Positions 8,574-18,182 of a DNA stretch of 64,000 nucleotides are shown piece by piece. The position numbers and the translations under genes were made by a program. Source of the DNA: Prevotella sp. (GTDB taxonomy: Bacteria; Bacteroidota; Bacteroidia; Bacteroidales; Bacteroidaceae). The notes below the pieces were generated by a model. That model saw only the letters and a program-made list of their open reading frames with translations. It was not told the origin of the DNA and searched no databases. Positions within the stretch are counted from its first letter, which is position 1. Each line of letters opens with the position of its first letter. The stretch is taken from assembly GCA_015060535.1 (NCBI GenBank), contig SUYH01000007.1:119688-183687 (forward strand). Direction: 5' to 3'.

Positions 8574-11126
8574 ATGATGAGTATTATCCTGTCACTATTA
8601 GCATTAACGACACTCCTGCCTTACCAAAATCCTAACCTGTCGGCAAGAGAGCGTGCCGTTGACCTCTGCAGTCGTCTGACTTTAGAGGAGAAGGCTCTGC
8701 TGATGCAAGACGAGTCTCCTGCCATTCCCCGTTTGGGCATCAAGAAGTTCTATTGGTGGAGTGAGGCCCTACATGGTGCTGCCAATATGGGTAATGTCAC
8801 CGTATTTCCTGAGCCCATCGGTATGGCTGCTTCCTTCAATCCCGACTTGCTTTATCGGGTGTTCGATGCCACCAGCACCGAATTCCGTGCTCAGTACAAC
8901 AAACGTATGCTCAACGGTGGCGAGGATGAGAAGTTTCATAGTCTCAGTGTGTGGACCCCTAATGTTAACATCTTCAGAGATCCGCGATGGGGACGTGGAC
9001 AGGAGACCTATGGCGAAGACCCTTACCTGACCTCTGTCATGGGCGATGCTGTGGTTCGTGGTCTGCAGGGACCTGAGACGTCTAAGTATCGTAAGCTATG
9101 GGCTTGTGCTAAGCACTACGCAGTGCACAGTGGTCCCGAATACACTCGCCATACCGCCAACCTGACTGATGTGTCGCCACGTGACTTGTGGGAGACCTAC
9201 ATGCCTGCTTTTAAAAAACTGGTGCAGGAATCGCAAGTCCGTGAAGTGATGTGTGCCTATCAGCGTCTGGACGATGAACCCTGCTGTGGCTCACAACGCT
9301 TGTTGCAACAGATCCTGCGACAGGAGTGGGGCTTTAAGTATCTTGTGGTCAGCGACTGCGGTGCTGTCACTGATTTCTATACTACACATAAGTCTTCCAG
9401 CGATGCTGTCCATGCTTCCGTTGTAGGTACCCGTGCAGGTACTGATGTGGAGTGTGGTTTTGGCTATACTTATGCTTCTATTCCCGAGGCTGTACGTCGT
9501 GGCTTGATGACCGAGGAAGAAGTCGACTGGCATGTCATCCGCTTGTTAGAAGGCCGTTTCGACTTGGGCGAGATGGACGATCCTTCGCTGGTAGAGTGGT
9601 CAAAGATACCATATTCCAAAATGTCTTGTGCTGAACATCGCCAGCTCTCTCTCGATATGGCACGCCAAAGTATAGTGTTGTTACAAAACAATTTCGGTAT
9701 ATTACCCCTTGCCCCAGGAAAAGGGGAGCGGATTGCTGTTATCGGCCCGAATGCCGATGAAGAGCCACTGTTGTGGGGCAACTATAATGGAGTGCCCAAC
9801 CAGACAGTGAGCATACTCAAAGGTATTCTCCAGAAGCATAAAAGAGTGACCTACCTAAAAGGTAGTGATCTTACTGATGATAAGGTGCTCCAGTGTCTGA
9901 TGTCCGTATGTTCCATCGATGGCAAGAAAGGACTGCGTGGCACATTCTGGAATAATACCGAGATGTCTGGTCGTCCTGTCACTACACAGTATTACAAGAA
10001 TCCGTTGGCTGTCACTACCAATGGTATGCACGAGTTTGCACCAGGAGTACGTATTGCTGACTTCTCTGCTCAATACGAGACAACCTACGTGCCCCAGCAG
10101 GATGGCGAGTTTGTTGTTAACGTCGAAGGTACAGGCCATTTTGAGGTCTATGTTGATGGTCAACTGAAGACAAAGGAACATACATGGCGTACCACACCTA
10201 CCCGCACCCCTGTTCAAGGCATCAAAGGCAAACCTTGTCAGATAGAAGTACGCTACCAACATGTCCGCACCTGGGGCGCAAATCTGAAGATCAATATCGC
10301 CACCGAGCATCCTATTGACTATCAGTCTATCATCGCTCAACTTGAGGGTATCCAGAAGGTTATCTTCGTAGGTGGTATATCAGCAACCTTAGAGGGCGAA
10401 GAGATGCCCGTCAATGCAGAAGGTTTCAAGGGTGGTGACCGAACCAGCATCGAGTTGCCTCGTGTACAGCGTGATTTCCTGCATGCCTTAAAGGCAGCAG
10501 GTAAAACGGTTATCTTCGTTAACTGCTCAGGCTCAGCTATTGCATTGGAACCAGAGACTACAACATGCGACGCTATTCTCCAGGCTTGGTATCCAGGACA
10601 GGAGGGTGGACGTGCCGTGGCCGATGTCCTGTTTGGTCAGGTCAATCCATCAGGTAAGTTACCTGTCACGTTCTATAAACGCACTGACCAACTGCCTGAC
10701 TTTGAAGACTATTCTATGCGTGGACGTACTTATCGCTATTTCAGTGATGCCCTCTTCCCCTTCGGTTATGGCTTGTCATACACCACATTCCAGATTGGTG
10801 AAGGCCAGCTTTCTCAACAGGGTGATGTAAGAAGTCTGAGCATTCCTGTCAGCAATACAGGTCACCGAGACGGCTCGGAGGTACTACAGGTCTATGTTCG
10901 CAACACTGCCGACCCCGAAGCTCCACTGAAGACACTCCGTGCTTTCCAACGTGTCGATTTGAAGGCGGGCCAAAAAAAGACGATAACCCTGCAATTATCG
11001 CCTACGACTTTCGAATTCTTTGACCCTGAGACCAATACCATGCGTGTCAAGCCTGGTCGATACGAAGTGCTTTACGGTACCAGTTCAGCCGATCAAGACT
11101 TGAAGTGCTTGACGGTTGATCTCTGA
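8574..11126 (+). CDS. GH3 glycosidase with PA14 insertion, probable beta-xylosidase
   Basis: This 850-residue protein shows the GH3 N-terminal barrel (TLEEKALLMQ, WSEALHG, GRGQETYGEDP) and the nucleophile D261 in VVSDCGAV. The C-terminal alpha/beta domain (GERIAVIGPNADE) is split by a PA14 domain at about 440-590, and a fibronectin III-like tail ends the protein (FPFGYGLSYT). GH3 enzymes with this layout and the WSEALHG motif are often beta-xylosidases, which fits its neighbours. The start is one of two adjacent ATG codons at 8574 and 8577, followed by a hydrophobic signal-like segment. Confidence 0.9.
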   Translation: MMSIILSLLALTTLLPYQNPNLSARERAVDLCSRLTLEEKALLMQDESPAIPRLGIKKFYWWSEALHGAANMGNVTVFPEPIGMAASFNPDLLYRVFDATSTEFRAQYNKRMLNGGEDEKFHSLSVWTPNVNIFRDPRWGRGQETYGEDPYLTSVMGDAVVRGLQGPETSKYRKLWACAKHYAVHSGPEYTRHTANLTDVSPRDLWETYMPAFKKLVQESQVREVMCAYQRLDDEPCCGSQRLLQQILRQEWGFKYLVVSDCGAVTDFYTTHKSSSDAVHASVVGTRAGTDVECGFGYTYASIPEAVRRGLMTEEEVDWHVIRLLEGRFDLGEMDDPSLVEWSKIPYSKMSCAEHRQLSLDMARQSIVLLQNNFGILPLAPGKGERIAVIGPNADEEPLLWGNYNGVPNQTVSILKGILQKHKRVTYLKGSDLTDDKVLQCLMSVCSIDGKKGLRGTFWNNTEMSGRPVTTQYYKNPLAVTTNGMHEFAPGVRIADFSAQYETTYVPQQDGEFVVNVEGTGHFEVYVDGQLKTKEHTWRTTPTRTPVQGIKGKPCQIEVRYQHVRTWGANLKINIATEHPIDYQSIIAQLEGIQKVIFVGGISATLEGEEMPVNAEGFKGGDRTSIELPRVQRDFLHALKAAGKTVIFVNCSGSAIALEPETTTCDAILQAWYPGQEGGRAVADVLFGQVNPSGKLPVTFYKRTDQLPDFEDYSMRGRTYRYFSDALFPFGYGLSYTTFQIGEGQLSQQGDVRSLSIPVSNTGHRDGSEVLQVYVRNTADPEAPLKTLRAFQRVDLKAGQKKTITLQLSPTTFEFFDPETNTMRVKPGRYEVLYGTSSADQDLKCLTVDL

Positions 11127-11143
11127 TTTTTCCAGTAACAAGA

Positions 11144-12322
11144 ATGATTGAGATGATGATAAGAAAAATTTTCGTAATGTGGTGCCTGTTGCTGACTACA
11201 ATGTGTCTGCAGGCACAGGACTGGGTAGGTACATGGGCAACAGCCATTGAACGCTGTGGCCAGACCGATATGCCCAAGCAGGTGAGTTTGACGAACAATA
11301 GTATTCGTCAGGTTGTTCATGTCTCCCTTGGTGGCAGTGTGCTGCGATTGCAACTGTCGAATCATTTTAGCGATGAACCGGTGGAAATAAAATCAGTCTA
11401 TATCGCTGATGCGCTGGATGCTAAGCATATCAATGCCAAGACGGCCAGATATTTGAAGTTCAACGGGAAGAAGAATGTCACCATTGCTCCCCATGAGATG
11501 GTATTCAGTGACGTGGTGAAATATGAGCTTCGCCCGTTACAGCGACTGACTGTCACCATCTGCTATGGTGCCACAGCGGAGACGGCTTCTGGTCATCGTG
11601 GCTCACGAACTACATCGTATATCATGCAAGGTGAAAGCAAGCCTAATAAAGAGTTTCTCGTGGCTGAGCAGTTGGACCATTGGTACAATATAGCGGCTAT
11701 TGACGTTCTGGCAGAAGACCATAACTGTTGGGCCTGTCTGGGTAATAGCATTACAGATGGGCGTGGAACGACCACCAACCTGCAGAACCGCTGGACAGAC
11801 ATTTGTGCAGAGCAGTTGGGCGGTCATGTGGGCATTCTGAATCTTGGCATTGGTGGAAACTGTGTGCTGCAGGGAGGATTGGGTGAACCTGCCATCAATC
11901 GCTTTGAACGTGATATCATGAGCCAGCGTGGGTTGACGGGAATCGTGATCTACGAGGGCATTAACGACATAGGAAACAGCAGGAACAGTGAGCAAACTTC
12001 TCAGCAACTCATCAGTGCCTACCAAGATTTCATCAGCAAAGCGCATCAGCGTGGACTGAAAGTGGCAGGAGGTACTATAACCCAAATGGGAAAGACAGAC
12101 TATTGGTCGTTTTTCCACGAGGCGGTACGGCAGACTGTAAATGAGTGGATACGTCATAGTGGTCAGTTCGATGCCGTCATTGACTTTGATCAGGTTTTGC
12201 TCGACCCCGCTAAGCCCACCCAGATGCGTGCTGACTACCAGTATGACTGGTTACACCCTAATGCAGAGGGCTATAAGGCGATGGGGCAGGAGGCCGCAAA
12301 AGTATTGCAGAATGTGAAGTAA
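11144..12322 (+). CDS. Secreted SGNH/GDSL hydrolase, possible acetyl-xylan esterase
   Basis: This 392-residue protein has a signal peptide ending ..CLQAQ. A beta-rich N-terminal part is followed by an SGNH fold with block I LGNSITDG (catalytic Ser), block III GINDIGN and block V DWLHPNAEGY (catalytic Asp and His). Enzymes of this kind remove acetyl groups from plant polysaccharides, and its place between GH3 and GH43 genes suggests a xylan substrate (inference). The ATG at 11144 is the first of three close in-frame starts; 11156 is an alternative. It follows the GH3 stop by 17 nt. Confidence 0.85.
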   Translation: MIEMMIRKIFVMWCLLLTTMCLQAQDWVGTWATAIERCGQTDMPKQVSLTNNSIRQVVHVSLGGSVLRLQLSNHFSDEPVEIKSVYIADALDAKHINAKTARYLKFNGKKNVTIAPHEMVFSDVVKYELRPLQRLTVTICYGATAETASGHRGSRTTSYIMQGESKPNKEFLVAEQLDHWYNIAAIDVLAEDHNCWACLGNSITDGRGTTTNLQNRWTDICAEQLGGHVGILNLGIGGNCVLQGGLGEPAINRFERDIMSQRGLTGIVIYEGINDIGNSRNSEQTSQQLISAYQDFISKAHQRGLKVAGGTITQMGKTDYWSFFHEAVRQTVNEWIRHSGQFDAVIDFDQVLLDPAKPTQMRADYQYDWLHPNAEGYKAMGQEAAKVLQNVK

Positions 12323-12342
12323 TTCAATATTTTATGCAGGTT

Positions 12343-12407
12343 GTTGCATGTCGCAAAGTCTGTGTTACACCAAATAACGGCATATAGAAAAAATGTTGCT
12401 AACTTTG
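12343..12407 (+). promoter_or_regulatory. Internal promoter and putative operator before the GH43 gene
   Basis: GTTGC-N16-GTTAC (12343-12347 and 12364-12368, period 21) lies 31 nt before TAACTTTG (12400-12407). The box ends only 8 nt before the likely ATG at 12416, which suggests a very short leader or a leaderless message. Confidence 0.72.
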
Positions 12408-12415
12408 CACTCAGA

Positions 12416-14029
12416 ATGAAAAGATTTGTTTTAGTAGTAATATCATTAGTAGTTTGTTTTGTTACGTCAGCGGCTGTCGGAAAGCGTTCCGACAGCGCTG
12501 ATGCTTTTATTCAGAACCCGATGTTATGGGCCGACGTGCCCGATCCCGATGTCTTGCGCGTGGGCGATACCTATTATATAATGTCTACAACGATGCACCT
12601 CATGCCGGGTGCACCGCTGATGCGTTCTCGCGACCTGAAGAATTGGGAGACCGTAGGCTATTTATTCGACAAACTGACTGACTCACCGAAATACGACATG
12701 AAGGGAGGAACCGTTTATGGGCGTGGCCAATGGGCTACATCGCTTCAATACCACAAGGGACGGTTCTACGCACTGATGTCTCCCAACGAACAAGGTCCAA
12801 TGGGCAATACTTATATCTTCACAGCGGATGACATAGAAGGTGAGTGGACGTTGGTATCTCGCTTCCGTCACCTGCATGACTGTTCGCTTTTCTTCGACGA
12901 TGACGATCGAGTATATGTCATTTATGCTACAGGTGAGATGATGGAGTTGAAGCCAGATTTTTCCGACGTGATAGAAGGATCGCATGTCAGATTATTCAAT
13001 CGTGGTCCCCAGGAACAAGGACTGTTGGAAGGCTCACGTATGATAAAACATGGAGGACGTTACTATTTGCTGATGATAGCATGGCCACCAGGCGGACACC
13101 GCCACCAGGTTTGTTACCGGTCCAAAGATATTCGTGGACCCTACGAACGACGTGTTGTTTTGGACAGTGAGTTCGGTGGATTCGGTACAGTCGGACAGGG
13201 TACTATTTTTGATACTCCTGACGGCGACTGGTATGGTGTGATATTCCAAGACCGAGGAGGTGTGGGTCGTGTGCCTATGCTGATGCCCTGCCGTTGGATT
13301 GACGGGTGGCCGATGTTAGGCGACGAAGAAGGACGTATTCCAGAGCGTATGCGCGTATTGAGAAGTGGTGAACCTGAACGAGGCATCGTTTGCAGTGATG
13401 ACTTCTCGTCCACACAGTTGGGCAAACATTGGCAGTGGAATCATAACCCCAAGGATGAGGCATGGTCGTTGACGGAGCGTCCAGGATTTCTACGACTAAA
13501 GACTAGCACGGTTGTGGACAATCTCTACTTGGCACCTAATACGCTTACGCAGCGTATGGAAGGTCCAACGTGTAGTTCTGCTGTCCAGATGGATTTATCA
13601 CACATGAAGGATGGCGATTGCGCTGGATTGGCAGCTTTCAATAGTGAGACCGGTGCGCTGGCAGTCAGGAAAATCGGTCGCCGATTGGTCTTGGAAATGG
13701 TGGAGATGAATGTCACCTTAACGGATAACGACAAAGCCGTAAAACAAGTCACTGAACAATGTGTGGAAAGTGTGCCTTTGAATCAGAATACGATATGGCT
13801 ACGTGTGGATGCCGACTTCCGATTAGGTGAACACGGCGGACGTGATGCTGCTAATTTTTACTACAGCCTCGATGGCCAGCAGTGGACGAAAATCGGATCG
13901 AATGACTATAAGATGCGTTTCGATTGGCAACGTTTCTTTATGGGTTCTAAGATTGCTATTTTCTGCTATGCCACCAAACGAAAGGGTGGATATGTAGACA
14001 TTGACAGCTTTAATTATAGCAAGGATTAA
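12416..14029 (+). CDS. Secreted GH43 beta-xylosidase/arabinofuranosidase
   Basis: This 537-residue enzyme starts at ATG 12416. An in-frame extension upstream is possible but would run through the promoter box, and the methionine at 12416 begins a clear signal peptide. The five-bladed propeller carries the general-base Asp in DVPDPDVLRVG, and a later Glu in LEGSRMIKHGGRYYLL is the likely acid. The C-terminal half (about 310-537) is a beta-sandwich typical of xylosidase-type GH43 proteins. The sequence resembles GH43 subfamily 12. It probably acts on arabinoxylan side chains or xylo-oligosaccharides. Confidence 0.9.
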   Translation: MKRFVLVVISLVVCFVTSAAVGKRSDSADAFIQNPMLWADVPDPDVLRVGDTYYIMSTTMHLMPGAPLMRSRDLKNWETVGYLFDKLTDSPKYDMKGGTVYGRGQWATSLQYHKGRFYALMSPNEQGPMGNTYIFTADDIEGEWTLVSRFRHLHDCSLFFDDDDRVYVIYATGEMMELKPDFSDVIEGSHVRLFNRGPQEQGLLEGSRMIKHGGRYYLLMIAWPPGGHRHQVCYRSKDIRGPYERRVVLDSEFGGFGTVGQGTIFDTPDGDWYGVIFQDRGGVGRVPMLMPCRWIDGWPMLGDEEGRIPERMRVLRSGEPERGIVCSDDFSSTQLGKHWQWNHNPKDEAWSLTERPGFLRLKTSTVVDNLYLAPNTLTQRMEGPTCSSAVQMDLSHMKDGDCAGLAAFNSETGALAVRKIGRRLVLEMVEMNVTLTDNDKAVKQVTEQCVESVPLNQNTIWLRVDADFRLGEHGGRDAANFYYSLDGQQWTKIGSNDYKMRFDWQRFFMGSKIAIFCYATKRKGGYVDIDSFNYSKD

Positions 14030-14071
14030 GGCCCCTTTTCTTCGTCAGATATATCTAAAACTTTGCGTCAT

Positions 14072-14134
14072 GTAACATTTTTCGATGTTACGTGGTGCAA
14101 AGTTTGGTTGGTATTTTAGAATTTGTTACCTTTG
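14072..14134 (+). promoter_or_regulatory. Promoter of the hybrid regulator gene with inverted repeat
   Basis: TACCTTTG at 14127-14134. Upstream is an inverted repeat GTAACAT-N6-ATGTTAC (14072-14078 and 14085-14091). The half-sites resemble those of the hydrolase promoters, but they face each other and sit 35 nt from the box instead of 31. Confidence 0.6.
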
Positions 14135-14168
14135 CCCCCAGATTCAAACTAACTAATGATTACAACGT

Positions 14169-17100
14169 ATGAGAAGTAAAGTAGTAATACTGCTAACACT
14201 GGTGACACTAACCATCGAAGCACAGACGGGGAAACACTTTGATGCTGACAATATGATGTCGAGCAGTTTCACCACACAAGTATTTATCGACCATGATGGT
14301 TTTATTTGGTCGGCCACACGTAACGGATTAAACCGCTACGACGGATACCAATATCAGATATTCAAAAAAGAGAAGAACGACCAGATGGGTATGGCGAGCA
14401 ACTACGTGAACTGTATGTTGCAAGACCGTAACGGGTTGTTCTATATCGGAATGTGGGGAGCCATCCAGACGTACGATGGACAACGGTTCCGTAACGTGAA
14501 GACTCATGCTGTGGATGGTCAAGTGCTGCCATGCTATGTGACCAGTCTGGTAGAACGGAAAAATGGAGACATATTGGTGGGCACGTCAGGACATGGAGTG
14601 ATGCAGATGACGGATGGTGAGAATGCCCACGAGATTGGTGGCGTATTAGAACCCTTGAAAATGGTGGCAAAGCTAATGGAGGATAGCAAGGAGCGTCTTT
14701 GGATTGTCACTCAAGACCAAGGCCTTTGGCTATACGACGGCAAGGGGGTGAAACCGTTTTTCAGTGGTGAGACAGAGCGGGCATCGGTGCTTGATGTGTG
14801 TGAAGACCATCAAGGACAAATCTATGTGGGCACGTCAAACGACGGTATGTTCAAATGGCTGAACGGACGTTTCGAACACATAGCCGCCACGGGTTCGATG
14901 CATATCGCCGTGCTTTACGTGAACCGTGCTGGCGACATCATGATGGGATGCGACGGAACGGGGTTGGCCATATACCATCCACAAACCGGACTGTTGGAGG
15001 ATAATCCTTTCTACAGCCGAGAGGTTGACTTGTCCAAGACCAAAGTTTATAGTATTGTGGAGGATCTGAATGGCAACTATTGGCTAGGATTGCTACAGAA
15101 GGGTGTCTATATGCAGCCTGCCAGCGAGTCAGGTTTCTCATACATGGGATATAAGTTAGGAGCCCACAACGTGATCGGTACCGCCACTGTCACGAGCGTG
15201 CTTAAAAGTAAGAATGGCTATGTTTGGGTGGGAACGGACAAAGATGGACTGTACTGTTTGACGGCTGAAGGCAAACCGATAAAACATTTCAAAGAGCATT
15301 TTCCCGCCACCATACTCGGCATGACCGAGGACGGGCAGGGACGCGTATGGACAGGAAGCTATAAGGAAGGTATGGGATGGATTGATACGAAGACGTTAAC
15401 CTACCATCCCCATCAGTTGCCACAAGGACCAACCGTCAGTGTGTTTGGCCTTGAGGCTGACAGGCAGGGACGCCTATGGATAGCAACCATGGGACAAGGC
15501 TTGCTTCGACTGGACATGAATTCCGGTGAACTGAAGGCCTATACATCCACAGAGAAGTCAACCCTTGATCGTAAGGTCAATCGTATTGTCAATGACTATA
15601 TTTCACATCTCTCGTTGTCGCCTGACGGCAAGCGTGTCTATGCGGCTACGACAATGGGTGTCTGTGCGATGAATATTGAGACAGAGAATTGGCTGGAGAC
15701 ATTTGGTGGCGTAAACTGCCCTAACTATGGTGTGCCCATCCGTGTCGTTCGTGAGTTTGGACATAAGCTACGCATCGGTACCAACGATGGACTACTTTGC
15801 TACGACTTGAAGAAACATAGCATGCATAAACATGGCATTGAGAGTGGATTGGGCGACAACGGCATCTGCAGTATAGAGCAGGATAAGAATAACAACCTTT
15901 GGATAGCCACAGACCATGGACTGTGCTGTGTGGATCCGAAGACGAAGCGGGTGACCAACTACTATGTAGATAATGGTTTGCAATCTAACGAGTTTAGCAA
16001 TGGTGCTTCATGGACTGATCCTGATGGCATGATGTTGTTCGGAGGATTGGGTGGTATAACGTGGTTTAATCCCGATGACATCCGAAAAAGCGAATGGCGG
16101 GCAGAGGTAAAGCTGGTGGACTTCAAAGTGAATGGCGAGTCCGTTATTCCTGGTACGATGTCGGGTTTCTGGCAGGTGACCGACACGACGGTCATTGCCT
16201 CCAACCGCTTCGTGCTGAGTCCTGGCGACAACTCTTTTGCCCTGGAGTTGTCGACGCTGACCTTCGATAACCCTGAGCATATCGTATATCGCTACCGTAT
16301 CAACGATGAGGAGTGGGTGCGCCTGCAACCTGGTGTAAACGAGATCACGTTCAGCCACATGTCGCCAGGAACCTATCATTTCTGTGTGGTGGCTCAGCGT
16401 AACGATGTGACTACTCCCGAGCGCTGTTTTACCGTCATTATTCATGCACCTTGGTACAACACTCCACTGGCCTATGTTATCTACGTGCTGGCTGCTCTAG
16501 GAGCCATTTGGTACTATCTTCGTCTTCGTCGTCGTAAAGAGCAGGATCATCTGCGCTTACAGGAACATATTCACGCCGAGGAAATGGCCGATGCCAAACT
16601 GAAGTTCTTCATGAACATTTCGCATGAGATCCGTACGCCTATGACGCTCATCGTGACTCCGTTGCTCTCACTGATCAAGCAGGATGATGACTCGCAGCGC
16701 CGCAGCATCTACGAGACGATGCGTCGTAATGCCGAGCGCATCTTAGGACTGATTAACCAGATGATGGATCTGCGAAAGATAGACAAGGGACAGATGCATA
16801 TGCGTATGTGCGAGACCGAACTTATTTCGTTTGTTGGTGATGTCTATACACTCTTTGCCCAGCAGGCCAGGGCGAAGAATATCAAGTTCAGCTACGATCA
16901 CAACACGGAGCATCTACCGGTATGGATTGACCGTGCACACTTTGACAAGGTGGTGGTCAACATCCTCAGCAATGCCTTTAAATTCACCCCGACAGGCGGA
17001 CAGATTCATTTGGGTGTCACCCAGATGGAAGGGCAGGTGAAGATCACTATCAAGGACTCCGGTGAGGGTATTCCCAAAGATAAGTTGGATAAAGTGTTCG

Positions 17101-18182
17101 AGCGTTTCTATCAATTGCCTTCGAATGCCAATGACCGCAATACAGGTACTGGCATCGGTTTGGACTTGACACGGTCGTTGGTAGAGCTGCACCACGGTAC
17201 CATTGCTGTGCAGAATAATAGCGATGGCCCAGGTTGTGAATTTACGGTAACCATCCCGTTGGGCAACGCCCACTTGCAGGCCGACGAGATGGTGACCGAC
17301 AAGCAAGACGTGTCGCATAACGTCAGTCTGCTTGAGGAAGAGCTGGTGGATGAGCCTGTGGCAGAAAGCGAATTGCCCAAGGGCACCCGGCATTTGCGTA
17401 TCGTCGTGGCTGAGGATGATGCCGAGATTCGCGAATACCTGAAGACGGAACTGTCGGCCGACTATGAGGTGGTGGCCTGTGAGAACGGCCGTGTGGCATT
17501 AAGCGAGATTCACAAGCAACTGCCCCATCTGGTGATTAGCGACGTGATGATGCCAGAGATGGATGGTAACACGCTCTGTTCGAAAATCAAGTCAAATGCG
17601 ACGACGAGTCATCTACCGGTCATCCTGCTGACCGCTAAGAATCGTGATGAGGACATGTTGGAAGGTCTGGAGACGGGTGCCGACTCCTATATTGTGAAGC
17701 CATTCAATATGAATGTTCTAAAGCGTACTGTGGCGAATCTGATTCATAACCGTCAGCAGTTACAACTGAAATACGGCCGTAATGACCGGCTGGAGGAACA
17801 GGTGGACGATGTGGTCATGCAGTCGCCTGATGACAAACTGATGGCTCGTGTGATGAAAGCGATTAACCAGAATTTGACCAACAGCGATTTGAGCGTTGAC
17901 CTGATAGCCCAAGAGGTGGGTATCAGCCGTGTTCACCTGCACCGTAAGATGAAGGAGCTGACAGGACAGACCCCACACGACTTCATCCGTAACTTACGAA
18001 TGAAGCAGGCTGCTCATCTGCTGGCATCAGGAAATATGAACGTGACGGAGGTTGTCTATGCCTGCGGATTCGGTAATGTGCCGTCGTTCTCAACGACATT
18101 TAAGAAATACTATGGAATGACTCCTCGAGAGTATATGACGGAACACAACAAATCAAGCGAGAGCACTCACTCGGCAAATTGA
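14169..18182 (+). CDS. Hybrid two-component system regulator (HTCS), XynR-like
   Basis: This 1337-residue one-protein signalling system has a signal peptide and a two-propeller sensor of Reg_prop repeats (about 25-680, e.g. GLNRYDGY, LWIATMGQGL, GGITWFNPDD). A Y_Y_Y domain (690-755) and a membrane helix (about 770-790) follow. HisKA carries H819 in NISHEIRTPM, and then come a HATPase, a receiver with D1125 in VISDVMMPEMDG, and an AraC-type DNA-binding domain (about 1235-1330). HTCS proteins sense oligosaccharides in the periplasm and activate the adjacent polysaccharide locus. The gene set recalls the XynR-controlled xylanase cluster of Prevotella bryantii. Its 3' end overlaps the convergent GH67 gene by 16 nt. 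Confidence 0.95.
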   Translation: MRSKVVILLTLVTLTIEAQTGKHFDADNMMSSSFTTQVFIDHDGFIWSATRNGLNRYDGYQYQIFKKEKNDQMGMASNYVNCMLQDRNGLFYIGMWGAIQTYDGQRFRNVKTHAVDGQVLPCYVTSLVERKNGDILVGTSGHGVMQMTDGENAHEIGGVLEPLKMVAKLMEDSKERLWIVTQDQGLWLYDGKGVKPFFSGETERASVLDVCEDHQGQIYVGTSNDGMFKWLNGRFEHIAATGSMHIAVLYVNRAGDIMMGCDGTGLAIYHPQTGLLEDNPFYSREVDLSKTKVYSIVEDLNGNYWLGLLQKGVYMQPASESGFSYMGYKLGAHNVIGTATVTSVLKSKNGYVWVGTDKDGLYCLTAEGKPIKHFKEHFPATILGMTEDGQGRVWTGSYKEGMGWIDTKTLTYHPHQLPQGPTVSVFGLEADRQGRLWIATMGQGLLRLDMNSGELKAYTSTEKSTLDRKVNRIVNDYISHLSLSPDGKRVYAATTMGVCAMNIETENWLETFGGVNCPNYGVPIRVVREFGHKLRIGTNDGLLCYDLKKHSMHKHGIESGLGDNGICSIEQDKNNNLWIATDHGLCCVDPKTKRVTNYYVDNGLQSNEFSNGASWTDPDGMMLFGGLGGITWFNPDDIRKSEWRAEVKLVDFKVNGESVIPGTMSGFWQVTDTTVIASNRFVLSPGDNSFALELSTLTFDNPEHIVYRYRINDEEWVRLQPGVNEITFSHMSPGTYHFCVVAQRNDVTTPERCFTVIIHAPWYNTPLAYVIYVLAALGAIWYYLRLRRRKEQDHLRLQEHIHAEEMADAKLKFFMNISHEIRTPMTLIVTPLLSLIKQDDDSQRRSIYETMRRNAERILGLINQMMDLRKIDKGQMHMRMCETELISFVGDVYTLFAQQARAKNIKFSYDHNTEHLPVWIDRAHFDKVVVNILSNAFKFTPTGGQIHLGVTQMEGQVKITIKDSGEGIPKDKLDKVFERFYQLPSNANDRNTGTGIGLDLTRSLVELHHGTIAVQNNSDGPGCEFTVTIPLGNAHLQADEMVTDKQDVSHNVSLLEEELVDEPVAESELPKGTRHLRIVVAEDDAEIREYLKTELSADYEVVACENGRVALSEIHKQLPHLVISDVMMPEMDGNTLCSKIKSNATTSHLPVILLTAKNRDEDMLEGLETGADSYIVKPFNMNVLKRTVANLIHNRQQLQLKYGRNDRLEEQVDDVVMQSPDDKLMARVMKAINQNLTNSDLSVDLIAQEVGISRVHLHRKMKELTGQTPHDFIRNLRMKQAAHLLASGNMNVTEVVYACGFGNVPSFSTTFKKYYGMTPREYMTEHNKSSESTHSAN

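Noticed and set aside
12341..12415. In-frame upstream extension of the GH43 gene (25 codons)
   Set aside because: It would run through the operator and promoter box, and the methionine at 12416 begins a proper signal peptide.
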